Assembly: GCA_041402125.1 (NCBI GenBank)
Contig: JAWKSY010000004.1
Coordinates: forward strand, 1-64,000
Direction of reading: 5' to 3'
Source of the DNA: JAWKSY01 sp041402125
GTDB lineage: Bacteria > Planctomycetota > GCA-002687715 > DRQF01
DNA length: 64,000 bases
Shown: piece after piece, positions 27,582 to 36,202 of the stretch
Layout: every line of letters starts with the position of its first letter
How positions within the stretch are numbered: position 1 is the stretch's first letter
The notes under the pieces: generated by a model
What the model was told of the DNA's origin: nothing
Database searches by the model: none
Seen by the model: the letters and a program-made list of their open reading frames with translations, nothing else
Translations under genes and position numbers: made by a program

Positions 27582-29048
27582 TCAGAACACGGGCAGGACG
27601 TAGGCGTCGCTGGCGACGAAGAACCCGTTCGGCGCGGCCGGGGTCAGGGCGAAGGCCTGGACGACCAGTTCGTAACCCGAGAGTCCGAACGGGATCGCGT
27701 CGACGAACTGCGGGAAGGTCGCGGCGACGCCGGGGCCGGTGGCGGGAAGCTCCGGCGGCAAGAGGATGAAGGGCGCCATGCCGACGTCCGGGTTCACGTG
27801 GACCTCGGGGAATCCGTCGGGCGAGGGCGGCCGGTTGCCCTGGAGCGAGATCTGTCCGACCAGGGCCAGGGGGCAGTTCGCGACGAGGGGCGAGTTCCGT
27901 TGCAGCAGGATCTGGACGAAGTCGCCCTCGCCGCAGAGCGGGAAGACGGGACCGACCAGGCTGTAGGCGAAGAACTCGGCGTCGAGGCCCAGCCGGGATC
28001 CGCGCAGGCGCAGGGCGGGCGAGAACTCGGTCGCGCCGACGTCCAGACCCGGTCCGTAGAGGCGGGACTCGCCGCCGGCGTCCGTGAAGGTCGCGAAGGG
28101 GAACCAGCCCCCGGAGTCGAGGCAGGGCGAGGTCGGCTGCAGGCGGAAGTCGCCCGTGCCCGCGTCGACGAAGAGCGGGTCGAGATCGAAGTTGCCGACG
28201 CCGGCCTCTCCCCCCTCGACGTCGCTGAAGCTGACCGACTTCGTCATCGTCGAGCCGAATCCGGCCACGACGAGCGCGCCGAGGGCCGTCGGCAAGTTGC
28301 CGCGGACGATGGAGTTGGTGACCGCGAGATCGTAGAGGACGTTGCTCCCCGCCAGGACCTCGGTGAGCGCGACGCCGCCCGGACCGGCCGCGTTCAGCCA
28401 CACCGTCGAGTTCGCGAAGCGGCAGTGGACCGCGCCGAGCGCGTCGACGTGGACCAGCGCGGCGCCCGCCCCCGAGGCGTTGCCCGTGAGGATGCAGCTC
28501 TCGAAGGTCAGCCAGAGCTGACGACCGGCCGTCAGGCTCTGCGCCCCGATGACCGCCCCGCCGAGGGCCGCGTAGTTCGCCTCGAACTCGCAGCTCGCGA
28601 ACTCGACCGACACGTCCTGGTTCAACGCGAGGGCGGACACCGCCCCGCCGAAGCCGAGGCCGAGGTTGTTCTCGAAGCGACAGCGCCAGGCCCAGAGGGC
28701 GCCGTCCTGCACGATGACCGCGGCCGAGACGCCCGAGGTCCCGCTGATGGTCAGACGTTCGAGGATGAGCGAGGGCGAGGCGCCGACGACGTGGAAGAGC
28801 GACCCGCCCGTCGCCGAGACGAGCACCGTGTCCTCCGGCTCGCCGAGCCCCCGGATCGTCACCGAGGTCGAGATCGCGACCGTCGGTTGGACCCAGGTGC
28901 CGGGCGCGACGAGAATCGTGTCCTCGGGGCCCGCGAGGGCGTAGGCGGTGATGAGATCGGGAGCGTCACCGGGGACCGAGATGGTGGTCTGGGCCGACGC
29001 GGCGGCGCAGAGGACGACCAGAAGCGGCAGGACGCGGCGCATGGACAT
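27582..29048 (-). CDS. Secreted right-handed parallel beta-helix protein
   Basis: This 488-aa protein has a signal peptide (MSMRRVLPLLVVLCAAASAQ). It continues with TTISVPGDAPDLITAYALAGPED, typical of the opening of secreted beta-helix proteins. Repeated short strands follow (SLILERLTISGTSGVSAAV, WRCRFENN, VEFASCEFEANYAALGGAV, VNAAGPGGVALTEV-like rungs) over about residues 30-330. A C-terminal section of about 130 residues resembles sorting or decoration domains of planctomycete surface proteins. The family binds or cleaves polysaccharides, but no catalytic residues stand out. Start 29048 has GGGAGGGG before it. The gene stands alone between the kinase and the small membrane protein. Confidence 0.78.
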   Translation of the reverse strand: MSMRRVLPLLVVLCAAASAQTTISVPGDAPDLITAYALAGPEDTILVAPGTWVQPTVAISTSVTIRGLGEPEDTVLVSATGGSLFHVVGASPSLILERLTISGTSGVSAAVIVQDGALWAWRCRFENNLGLGFGGAVSALALNQDVSVEFASCEFEANYAALGGAVIGAQSLTAGRQLWLTFESCILTGNASGAGAALVHVDALGAVHCRFANSTVWLNAAGPGGVALTEVLAGSNVLYDLAVTNSIVRGNLPTALGALVVAGFGSTMTKSVSFSDVEGGEAGVGNFDLDPLFVDAGTGDFRLQPTSPCLDSGGWFPFATFTDAGGESRLYGPGLDVGATEFSPALRLRGSRLGLDAEFFAYSLVGPVFPLCGEGDFVQILLQRNSPLVANCPLALVGQISLQGNRPPSPDGFPEVHVNPDVGMAPFILLPPELPATGPGVAATFPQFVDAIPFGLSGYELVVQAFALTPAAPNGFFVASDAYVLPVF

Positions 29049-29294
29049 GGAACCCCTCCCGGACGGGCGGCGGCCCCGAGGCGGGAGGCTCGAACGCGCG
29101 ATCGCGCCGATCGCGCGGGGTCCTCGTCGCATTCCCGGAGAGGCGCCGCGGACGCGGCGGCCGTCCCGCTCGCGATCGGACTCGCCGATCGTCGCGACCG
29201 CGGGCGGCCGACTCCTCTTTCCCGCGTCTTCATCGGGAATCCGGGCCCCCGAGCTTGCGGGAATTCGCCCGTCCGGTCGGAAGCCTCGAGGGGA

Positions 29295-29744
29295 TCAGAC
29301 GCGTCGCGCCTCGATGTCGCGACGCCAGCCCTCCGGGTCGCGCACCGCCCAGGCGGCCTCGTCCTCCTCGCCCTCGTCGTCGCGGAACCGGATCGCCAGC
29401 AGAGGCCGGAGGTAGGTCTTGCCGAGGAAGACGCGCGGATCGGAGAGCCCGAGGATCCGCTCGAGCGGGATCTCCCAGTTCTCGCCGCGCGCCAGGGGAT
29501 GGAAGGCGATCCGGTCGTCGAGGAGGAGCAGCAGACCGTTCCCGCGGACCTGGAGGAGGCCGCGGGAGCGACGCCCGAACTGGTTCGCGAGGGGATCGAT
29601 CCGGTGGAGGGCGCACCCGGCGTAGTCGCTCGCGACGATGCGCTCGGCGCGGCGCCGGGCCCAGCGGACGACCGCGAGCTGGACGAGCCCGAGGAGGAGG
29701 AAGAGACCGAGGACGCCGCCGACGATCCAGAGCGCGGTGGTCAC
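29295..29744 (-). CDS. Small membrane-anchored protein, PH-like cytoplasmic part
   Basis: The 149-aa product starts with GTG at 29744, overlapping the TGA of the asparaginase gene (GTGA), so translation is coupled. An N-terminal membrane helix (TTALWIVGGVLGLFLLLGLVQLAVV) leads to a basic RRRAER and then a beta-rich domain (GLLQVRGNGLLLLLDDRIAFHPLA, WEIPLERILGLSDPRVFLGKTY, PLLAIRF). This pattern looks like a PH-like membrane-anchored fold. It ends the shikimate-asparaginase operon and its function is unknown. Confidence 0.72.
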   Translation of the reverse strand: MTTALWIVGGVLGLFLLLGLVQLAVVRWARRRAERIVASDYAGCALHRIDPLANQFGRRSRGLLQVRGNGLLLLLDDRIAFHPLARGENWEIPLERILGLSDPRVFLGKTYLRPLLAIRFRDDEGEEDEAAWAVRDPEGWRRDIEARRV

Positions 29745-30760
29745 GAGCGCTCGCCGCTCAGCTCGCCGCGCAGGCTGCGGACCATGCGGGAGCGGACGGC
29801 CGCCGCGTCGGCCTCGCACTCGAGCAGGTAGACGAGCTTCGTCATCGCCGCCTCGGCCGTCATGTCCCCGACGCCGATCGCGCCCGCCTCGGCGAGAGCC
29901 CGTCCCGTCGCGTAGCTCTCGAGATCCACCGTCCCCTCGAGGCACTGCGAGCAGACGGCGATGACCACCCCCCGCTCCCCCGCCTCGCGGATGACCCGGA
30001 CGAGCTCGAGGTCGCGGACGGGGGCGTTGCCGACGCCGTAGGCCTCGAGGACGAGCCCCTGGATCGGCGGCGCGAGCAGGTTCTCCAGCACGCGGGCGTC
30101 GATGCCGGGGAAGAGCCGGAGCGCGCCGACCCGCGCCTTGCCGACGGTGCGCACCCGCAGCGGCCCCCGGGGCGCCCGGCGGACCTGATCGTGATCGACC
30201 TCGATCGAGGTGCCAACCCGCACGAGGGGCCCGTAGTTCGGCGATCGGAACGCGTCCAGGGCATCGGCGCTCACCTTCGTCACGCGATTGCCGCGGTAGA
30301 GCTTCCCGTCGAAGAGCACGCCGACCTCCGGGATCGAGAACTGACCCGCGATGATGAGCGCGTCGATCAGGTTCCGGCGCGCGTCGCTCCGCGCGCGGCA
30401 GAAGGGGATCTGCGAGCCGGTCACCACGACCGGCTTGCGCAGGCCCTCGAGCATGAAGGAGAGGGCCGAGGCCGTGTAGGCGAGCGTGTCGGTGCCGTGC
30501 AGCACGACGAAACCGTCGAAATCGTCGTAGCGGTCCCGCACGCGCTCGGCGATGCGGTTCCAGTCCTCGGGGCGCATGTTGGCGGAGTCGAGGATGGGAT
30601 CGAACTCCTCGATCTCCACCGACGGCAACTCGTCCCCCATCGCCGCGAGCAGCTCGCGCAGCTTCCCCGGGAAGGCGCCCGGGACCGGCGCGAAGCCGCT
30701 CTCGGTGGGCAACATCCCGATGGTCCCGCCGGTGTAGGCGACCCAGACCCGACCGCTCAT
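29741..30760 (-). CDS. ansA: L-asparaginase (type I, cytoplasmic)
   Basis: This 339-aa protein has both catalytic threonine motifs: YTGGTIGML at the N-terminus and VVLHGTDTLAYTASAL near residue 80. They are followed by the conserved SQIPFCRARSDARRNL and the late AVCSQCLEGTV. It hydrolyses asparagine to aspartate and ammonia. No signal peptide is present, so it is cytoplasmic. Its ATG overlaps the aroC stop (ATGA at 30757-30760). This joins it to the shikimate operon, an unusual partner unless it helps nitrogen balance. The downstream membrane gene overlaps its end. Confidence 0.92.
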   Translation of the reverse strand: MSGRVWVAYTGGTIGMLPTESGFAPVPGAFPGKLRELLAAMGDELPSVEIEEFDPILDSANMRPEDWNRIAERVRDRYDDFDGFVVLHGTDTLAYTASALSFMLEGLRKPVVVTGSQIPFCRARSDARRNLIDALIIAGQFSIPEVGVLFDGKLYRGNRVTKVSADALDAFRSPNYGPLVRVGTSIEVDHDQVRRAPRGPLRVRTVGKARVGALRLFPGIDARVLENLLAPPIQGLVLEAYGVGNAPVRDLELVRVIREAGERGVVIAVCSQCLEGTVDLESYATGRALAEAGAIGVGDMTAEAAMTKLVYLLECEADAAAVRSRMVRSLRGELSGERS

Positions 30761-31776
30761 CGCGTCTCCTCCGGTGCGGCGCCGGCGCCGGAGCCCGCGC
30801 GCGCGAGCAGGACGGCATCGGCGAGGACGAATCGTGCCATGGCCTCGATCACGGGGATCACGCGCGGGACGATGCAGGGATCGTGCCGGCCCTTCCGCGC
30901 GACGTCGCCGATCGAGGTCGTCGGCTTGATCGACACCGAGAACGCGATGGCCTCTCCGGTCGAGATGCCGCCGAGCAGGCCGCCGAAGTTCGCGCGGTCG
31001 GCCACGTAGTCCAGCCCGCTCATCGCCCCGGCGTCGAAGCCGGCGCCGTAGGCGAACCCGGTGACCGCGCCGATGCTGAGCATGGCGTCGGCGAGTCGGG
31101 CCTTCAGCTTGCCGAAGGTGGGCTCGCCGAGTCCGGCCGGCGGGGCGAGCACGCGCACGGCGACGATGCCGCCGCGGGAGTCGCCGGCCGCGCGGGCGGT
31201 CTCGAGCTCCTCGACCATCGCCCGGGCCGCCGCGGGATCGGCGCAGCGCACGGGGTTGTCCTCGATCGTCTCGGGCCGGAATTCGCGCGCGACCACCGGG
31301 CCGATCCGCTGCGCGTGGGCGACGACGCGCGTCTCGGCCGGGAGCAGTCGGGACGCAATCACGCCCGCGATCACGCGGGCGAGGGTCTCGCGACCCGAGC
31401 TCCGTCCGCCGCCCCGGTGGTCGCGATGACCGTACTTCCGGGCGTAGCTCTCGTCGGCGTGCCCCGGGCGCGGGGCGTCGCGCAGCGCCTCGTAATCCGC
31501 CGAGCGCTGGCCCTCGTTGGCCACGAGGACCGCGATCGGCGCGCCCGTCGTGCGGCCCTCGAAGACGCCGGAGAGGATGCGCGGCGCGTCGGCCTCGACG
31601 CGGGCGCTCGTCACCGCGCTCTGCCCGGGGCGCCGCCGAGCGAGCTCGGGCCCGAAGTCCGCCTCCGAGAGTGCGAGGCCGGCCGGGACCCCGTCGACGA
31701 CGACGCCGACGGCGGGGCCGTGCGACTCGCCGAAGGAGGTCATGCGCAGGATCTCGCCGAATGAGTTGCTGGCCAT
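30757..31776 (-). CDS. aroC: Chorismate synthase
   Basis: This 339-aa protein carries the three chorismate synthase signatures: FGESHGPAVGVVVDGVPAG near the N-terminus, GRSSGRETLARVIAG near residue 125, and RANFGGLLGGISTGE near residue 275. It converts EPSP to chorismate using reduced FMN, the last step of the shikimate pathway. It lies downstream of aroB, aroA-aroK and aroD-aroE on the same strand, separated from the last by about 251 bp. Its stop overlaps the asparaginase start. Length is typical. Confidence 0.95.
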   Translation of the reverse strand: MASNSFGEILRMTSFGESHGPAVGVVVDGVPAGLALSEADFGPELARRRPGQSAVTSARVEADAPRILSGVFEGRTTGAPIAVLVANEGQRSADYEALRDAPRPGHADESYARKYGHRDHRGGGRSSGRETLARVIAGVIASRLLPAETRVVAHAQRIGPVVAREFRPETIEDNPVRCADPAAARAMVEELETARAAGDSRGGIVAVRVLAPPAGLGEPTFGKLKARLADAMLSIGAVTGFAYGAGFDAGAMSGLDYVADRANFGGLLGGISTGEAIAFSVSIKPTTSIGDVARKGRHDPCIVPRVIPVIEAMARFVLADAVLLARAGSGAGAAPEETR

Positions 31777-32027
31777 CGCCGCCCCCGGGGGTTCATCGCT
31801 TCGCCGCGAGATTATCAGACGGGACGGGCGGAGCCACCGCCCCCCTTCCCTTCCCTCGCGGCCGCGGTCATCTCAGAGTCCGTGAAGTCAGCTCCGCGTC
31901 GGCCCGAGACCGCGCGAAACGGAGTCGCGCGAGGAAGGCCGACGAGGCGTATCAATGGAAAGATACGGCGAGGAGGCATGACGAAGCCCGGCACCGTTGC
32001 CGCCGGTCGAAGCCAGCGGGGATATCT

Positions 32028-33384
32028 TCACGGACTCTCGGCGAGCAACTCGCGGACCGCGTCGCGGTCGGCGTCCGTCGCCGTCTCGCCGGTGAAGAGC
32101 TCGAACTGGGCGAGCGCCTGCTCGCGGAGCATCGGGAGGCCGTCGTGGATCTCGTAGCCCGCCGCCGCCGCGCGGGCCAGGGTCTCGGTGGGACCCGTAG
32201 CGCAGGTCGAGGAAGCGGGCGCCGGGCGCCGCCGCCGGCAGCGCCAGTTCCGGAAGATCCACCGGGACGCTCCAGACCACGAGGTCGGCCGAGCGCCGCG
32301 GCAGCCGCGAGAGCTCGTCGTCCTCGAGACCCAGCTCGCGCGCGAGACGGCGCCGGCCGTTCTCGTCGCGCGCGAGGAGATCGATCGAGGTCACGCCGGA
32401 CTGGCGGAGAGCCTCGACGACGGCGGGCACCACGCCCCCCGATCCGACGATCAACGCGCGGCGGACCGAGGAGAGGAAGGGATAGCCGCGGACCAGGCCG
32501 ACGGCGTCGCGCTGGTAGCCCACCCAGAGCCCGCGTTCGCGGACGCAGGTGTTGACCGAGGCGGTCCGGGCGGCCAGATCCTCGAGGCGCCCGAGGTGGT
32601 CGAGGATCTCGCGCTTGAAGGGCGCGGTGACGGAGAATCCGTCGACGCCGAGCCGATCGAGGACGCGCCAGGTCTCGGCGAGCTCGCTCGTCTCGAAGAC
32701 GAGGTAGCGGGCCCGGAGGCCGTGACGCGCGAAGAGGAGGTGATGGATCGCGGGGCTGAGCGTGCGCAGGCCCGGGCCGCCGAGAATCCCGAAGAAGCGC
32801 GGCGGCTCCTCGCCCTCCAGGCGCCGGTACTCCTCGAGAGGGATCTGTCCCTCCGCGGAGGCCTCGTGGCCGGCGAGGAAGCAGTAGGTGAGTTCGTTCG
32901 TCCAGGGAGAGCGCCACCGGTCCAGCGCGGCCCCCGGTCCCATGCCGAGCACGGTCGCCGGACCCGTCGCGCGGGTCGACTCACGCAGGTTGTCGAGGAC
33001 GAGGAGATCGAGGGGCCGCTGGACGCGCGTCGCGATCTTGACGAGGTCCGCGCCCTGCTCCCAGAGGTCGCGCGCCCGGTCCTCGAGCTCGCCGAAGCTC
33101 GGCGTGCGCTCGTGGTCGTGGAAACTCCGGATGAGACGTTCGCCGCGGAGATCGCCCGCCCACTCGCGATCCTCGAGGTCGAGCCAGGGGAAGAGCCGTC
33201 CCGCGGCCCACTCCGAGACCGCCCCGCGAGGGGCGTAGAGGATCGGGAGCGCGGAGTCCGCGAGGCGGGGCTCGGGCGTGAGATCGCCGCGGACCTCGAG
33301 CAGATCGGCGCCGCGGATCCGGGCCTCCTCCGCGAAGGCCTCGGCGTCGTCGGATCGCGAGGCGGGCAGGGTCACCACGTACAC
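32028..33384 (-). CDS. aroDE: Bifunctional 3-dehydroquinate dehydratase (type I) / shikimate dehydrogenase, one frameshift
   Basis: Residues 1 to about 205 form type I dehydroquinate dehydratase (ADLLEVRGDLT, IRSFHDHERTPSF with the catalytic His, DLVKIATRV with the Schiff-base Lys). Residues from about 215 form shikimate dehydrogenase (GILGGPGLRTLSPAIHHLLF, GFSVTAPFKREIL with the catalytic Lys, ALIVGSGGVVPAVVEAL). Near 32193 one extra base shifts the frame. Without it the C-terminus reads FLDLRYGPTETLARAAAAG and ends at TGA 32028-32030, giving about 451 aa with the expected GLPMLREQALAQFELF end. The start is GTG 33384, with AAGGAGG upstream, overlapping the end of aroA-aroK by 13 bp. It catalyses steps 3 and 4 of the pathway. 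Confidence 0.9.
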
Positions 33385-35105
33385 GTCGCGCGGACCTCCT
33401 TCAGGGCGCGCTCCAGACGCGCCGACGCTTCCTCTCCCGGGGGCAGCCGGATGGCGGCCAGGGATTCGTAAAGGGGACGACGGCGCTCCGCGAGCTGCGC
33501 CGCCTCCTCCACCGGATCGGCGCCGGTGACGGAGGGGCGACTCGCGTCGGCCGCGATGCGTTCGCGCAGGGTGGCGAGATCCTCGTCCACCCAGAGGACG
33601 AGGGCGCGTTCGGCCAGCGCCTCGCGCACCGCGGGCGTCTCCACCGCGCCTCCGCCGAGCGAGACGACGCGCCCCGGCCGCAGGAGCGACTCCGTCAGCT
33701 CCGCCTCCTCGGCGCGGAAGGCCGGCCAGCCCCGCGCGGCGACGAAGGCGGCGATCGGGGCGACCTCGGCCTCGAAGACGCGGTCGACGTCGAGGAAGGC
33801 GAGATCGAGGGCGCGCGCGAGCGACGCTCCGATCGAGGACTTGCCGGCGCCCCTCATGCCGATGAGGGCGAGGCAGCGCGGACTGGCGGCCGCGCGCTCG
33901 AGATCCGCAAAGAAGTCGGGATAGCTCTTCGCGACGCAGGCCTGATCCGCGACGCGGACGTCGCAACCCAGCGCGCCGAGCATCGCGAAGGCCATCGCGA
34001 CGCGGTGGTCGCGCTCGGGGTCGACGACGGCCGGGCGAGGCGCGTCCCCGCCGGAGACCGCGATCCCCTCCGCCTCCTCCTCGGCCCGGAATCCGCAGCG
34101 TCCGAGTTCCCGCACCGTGACCGCGAGGCGGTCGCACTCCTTGTGGCGGAGGTTCGCGATGCCGACGAAACGCGTGCGCCCTCGACGTCGGGCCGCGAGC
34201 ACGGCGAGATTCATGAGCTGGTCCGGCATGCGCGACAGATCGATCACGCGCTCGCCGTCGCCGCGGAGGGCGAGGAGGACCTCCTCGAGACTGCGATCCG
34301 ACTGACGCGAATCGGCGCGGAGGCCCGGGTCGCGGTAGCGACCGCCGGTGATCTCCGAGAGCACGGACCAGACGCCGGCCGCGCTCCAGTCGGATTCGAC
34401 GAGGACGTTGCCGCCGCCCGGCCGGCGCGCCGGCGGCACGCGGTACTTCGCTCCCTCGACCGCGGCCGGAACGTCGAAGCGATCCAGCGTCTCCAGGGTC
34501 AACGCGACGTAGCCCGGCGAGGCGAGCGGCCCCTCCAGTTCGATCTCGAGCCCCTCCGGCAGGGAGGCTCCCGCGAGGAGGAGCGAGCTCAGGAACTGCC
34601 CGCTGGCCGCCGCGCGCAGGGTGATCGCTCCGCCCCGGACCCCGCCGCCCCGCAGGCGGATCGGAGGACGTCCGTCGGTGTCCTCGATCTCGAGCCCCAG
34701 ATCCCGCCAGGCGCGGACGAGATCGCCGACCGGGCGCCGCCGCAGATCGTCGTCACCATCGAGCTCCCAGCGACCGTCGACCAGGGCCGCGACCGAGATC
34801 AGGAGGCGGAGGCTCGTGCCGGAGTTGCCGCAATCGATCCGTCCGCCCTCGCGCGCCGCGGGCGGGCCGCCGGCCACCGCGACCTCACCCGCGGTCTCGT
34901 CGAGCAGGCGGAGATCGAAGCCGAGGGCACGCAGCCCCTCGAACGTGCGCCGGACGTCGTCGCCCGGGGTGGCGTTCGCGATGCGCGTGGGGCCCTCCGC
35001 GAGCGCCGCCGCGACGAGGACGCGGTGCGCCACCGACTTCGAGCCCGGCAGCACGAGGTCGAGGTCGAAGGGGAGCGCGAGACGCGGGATGGCCGGTGCG
35101 GTCAC
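33372..35105 (-). CDS. aroAK: Bifunctional EPSP synthase / shikimate kinase
   Basis: This 577-aa fusion has EPSP synthase in about residues 1-420 (VLPGSKSVAHRVLVAAALAEG, CGNSGTSLRLLISV, ANLRHKECDRLAVTV). Shikimate kinase follows in about residues 425-577, with the Walker A motif GMRGAGKSS, the Asp pair LAFLDVDRVFEAE and VSLGGGAVETP. It thus performs phosphorylation of shikimate (step 5) and the PEP transfer (step 6). The ATG overlaps the aroB stop (ATGA at 35102-35105) and the gene runs into the aroD-aroE start. The domain order AroA-AroK is the same as in the fungal AROM protein. Confidence 0.93.
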   Translation of the reverse strand: MTAPAIPRLALPFDLDLVLPGSKSVAHRVLVAAALAEGPTRIANATPGDDVRRTFEGLRALGFDLRLLDETAGEVAVAGGPPAAREGGRIDCGNSGTSLRLLISVAALVDGRWELDGDDDLRRRPVGDLVRAWRDLGLEIEDTDGRPPIRLRGGGVRGGAITLRAAASGQFLSSLLLAGASLPEGLEIELEGPLASPGYVALTLETLDRFDVPAAVEGAKYRVPPARRPGGGNVLVESDWSAAGVWSVLSEITGGRYRDPGLRADSRQSDRSLEEVLLALRGDGERVIDLSRMPDQLMNLAVLAARRRGRTRFVGIANLRHKECDRLAVTVRELGRCGFRAEEEAEGIAVSGGDAPRPAVVDPERDHRVAMAFAMLGALGCDVRVADQACVAKSYPDFFADLERAAASPRCLALIGMRGAGKSSIGASLARALDLAFLDVDRVFEAEVAPIAAFVAARGWPAFRAEEAELTESLLRPGRVVSLGGGAVETPAVREALAERALVLWVDEDLATLRERIAADASRPSVTGADPVEEAAQLAERRRPLYESLAAIRLPPGEEASARLERALKEVRATCTW

Positions 35106-36136
35106 GGTCGGGCTCGCGCGAGATCCTCGGGGCCGACCTCGACCACGTCACCCCGCCCCAGCGCGCGCGGGGCCGCGACGAGGACGACGCCCCCCGAGGC
35201 CTTCTTGTCGCGCGTCATGAGGCGCCAGATGCGATCACGATCGCAGTCCACCGGCCAGCGCGAGTCGACGCCGATCGCGTCGAGCAGCGTGCGCAGGCGC
35301 GGCCCGAGCGGACTGCCGACCATGCGGCACTCGATGACCATGCCGACGGCGACGGCCTCCCCGTGCGAGAGCCGGAAGTTCGTCGCGGTCTCGAGCGCGT
35401 GCCCGACGGTATGCCCGAAGTTCAGGAGCATCCTCCGGCCGGACTCGCGGGCGTCGGCGGCCACGACCTCCATCTTCAGCCGGATCCCGGTGGAGACCGC
35501 GAAACCGAGGGCCTCCCGATCGCCCGCGACGAGCTCGGGCGCCAGCCGCTCCAGCTCCTCGAAGGCCGCCGCGTCGAGCATCGCCGCCATCTTCAGGACC
35601 TCGACGAGCCCCTCGCCCCGGCGCGCGCCGGGGAGGGTCGCGAGGGCCTCGAGATCGGCGAAGACCGCGACGGGCTGCCGGATGGTCCCGAGCAGGTTCT
35701 TGTGGTCGTCGAGGTGGACCCCGTTCTTGCCGCCGACGGCGGCGTCGACCATGCCGAGCAGCGTCGTGGGAACGAAGACCGCGTCGACGCCGCGCATGTA
35801 GATCGCGGCGAGAAAGCCCGCGAGATCGCAGACCACGCCGCCGCCCACCGCGACGATCATCGAGCGCCGCGAGAGGCCGGCGGCGAAGATGGCCTCGGCC
35901 AGCTCCGCCATCCGGCCGAGGGACTTGGCGGCCTCGCCGCCGGGCACCTCGAGGACGACGGCGGCGCCGAGGCGCTCCCCGAGCGCGCGGGCGCGCGCGG
36001 CCACGGCGGGGTCGGCCACGACGGCGATCCGGTCGACGCCCCGCCCGCGGACGAAGTCGGCGAGCTCCTCGCCGAGTCCGACGCCGACGTGGATCCGGCA
36101 GCTCTCGCGGTGGTCGATGTCGAGCCGTTCGCGCAT
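35102..36136 (-). CDS. aroB: 3-dehydroquinate synthase
   Basis: This 344-aa protein has the family motifs GGGVVCDLAGFLAAIYMRG, VPTTLLGMVDAAVGGKNGV and the metal-binding LLNFGHTVGHALETAT. It cyclises DAHP to 3-dehydroquinate with NAD and a divalent metal, step 2 of the shikimate pathway. It is the first gene of the overlapping aro set. Its stop codon overlaps the start of the EPSP synthase/shikimate kinase fusion. No DAHP synthase (step 1) gene lies in the window. Confidence 0.95.
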   Translation of the reverse strand: MRERLDIDHRESCRIHVGVGLGEELADFVRGRGVDRIAVVADPAVAARARALGERLGAAVVLEVPGGEAAKSLGRMAELAEAIFAAGLSRRSMIVAVGGGVVCDLAGFLAAIYMRGVDAVFVPTTLLGMVDAAVGGKNGVHLDDHKNLLGTIRQPVAVFADLEALATLPGARRGEGLVEVLKMAAMLDAAAFEELERLAPELVAGDREALGFAVSTGIRLKMEVVAADARESGRRMLLNFGHTVGHALETATNFRLSHGEAVAVGMVIECRMVGSPLGPRLRTLLDAIGVDSRWPVDCDRDRIWRLMTRDKKASGGVVLVAAPRALGRGDVVEVGPEDLARARP

Positions 36137-36202
36137 GGGACCTCCCGCGCGAATCCTACGCCTTCGCCGAATCGATGAAAACGCCCCGCGGCGGAGTCGC
36201 CG

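Noticed and set aside
31777..32027. Small gene in the gap between aroD-aroE and aroC
   Set aside because: No reading frame with plausible start, ribosome-binding site and composition. The gap is partly explained by the shifted end of aroD-aroE.
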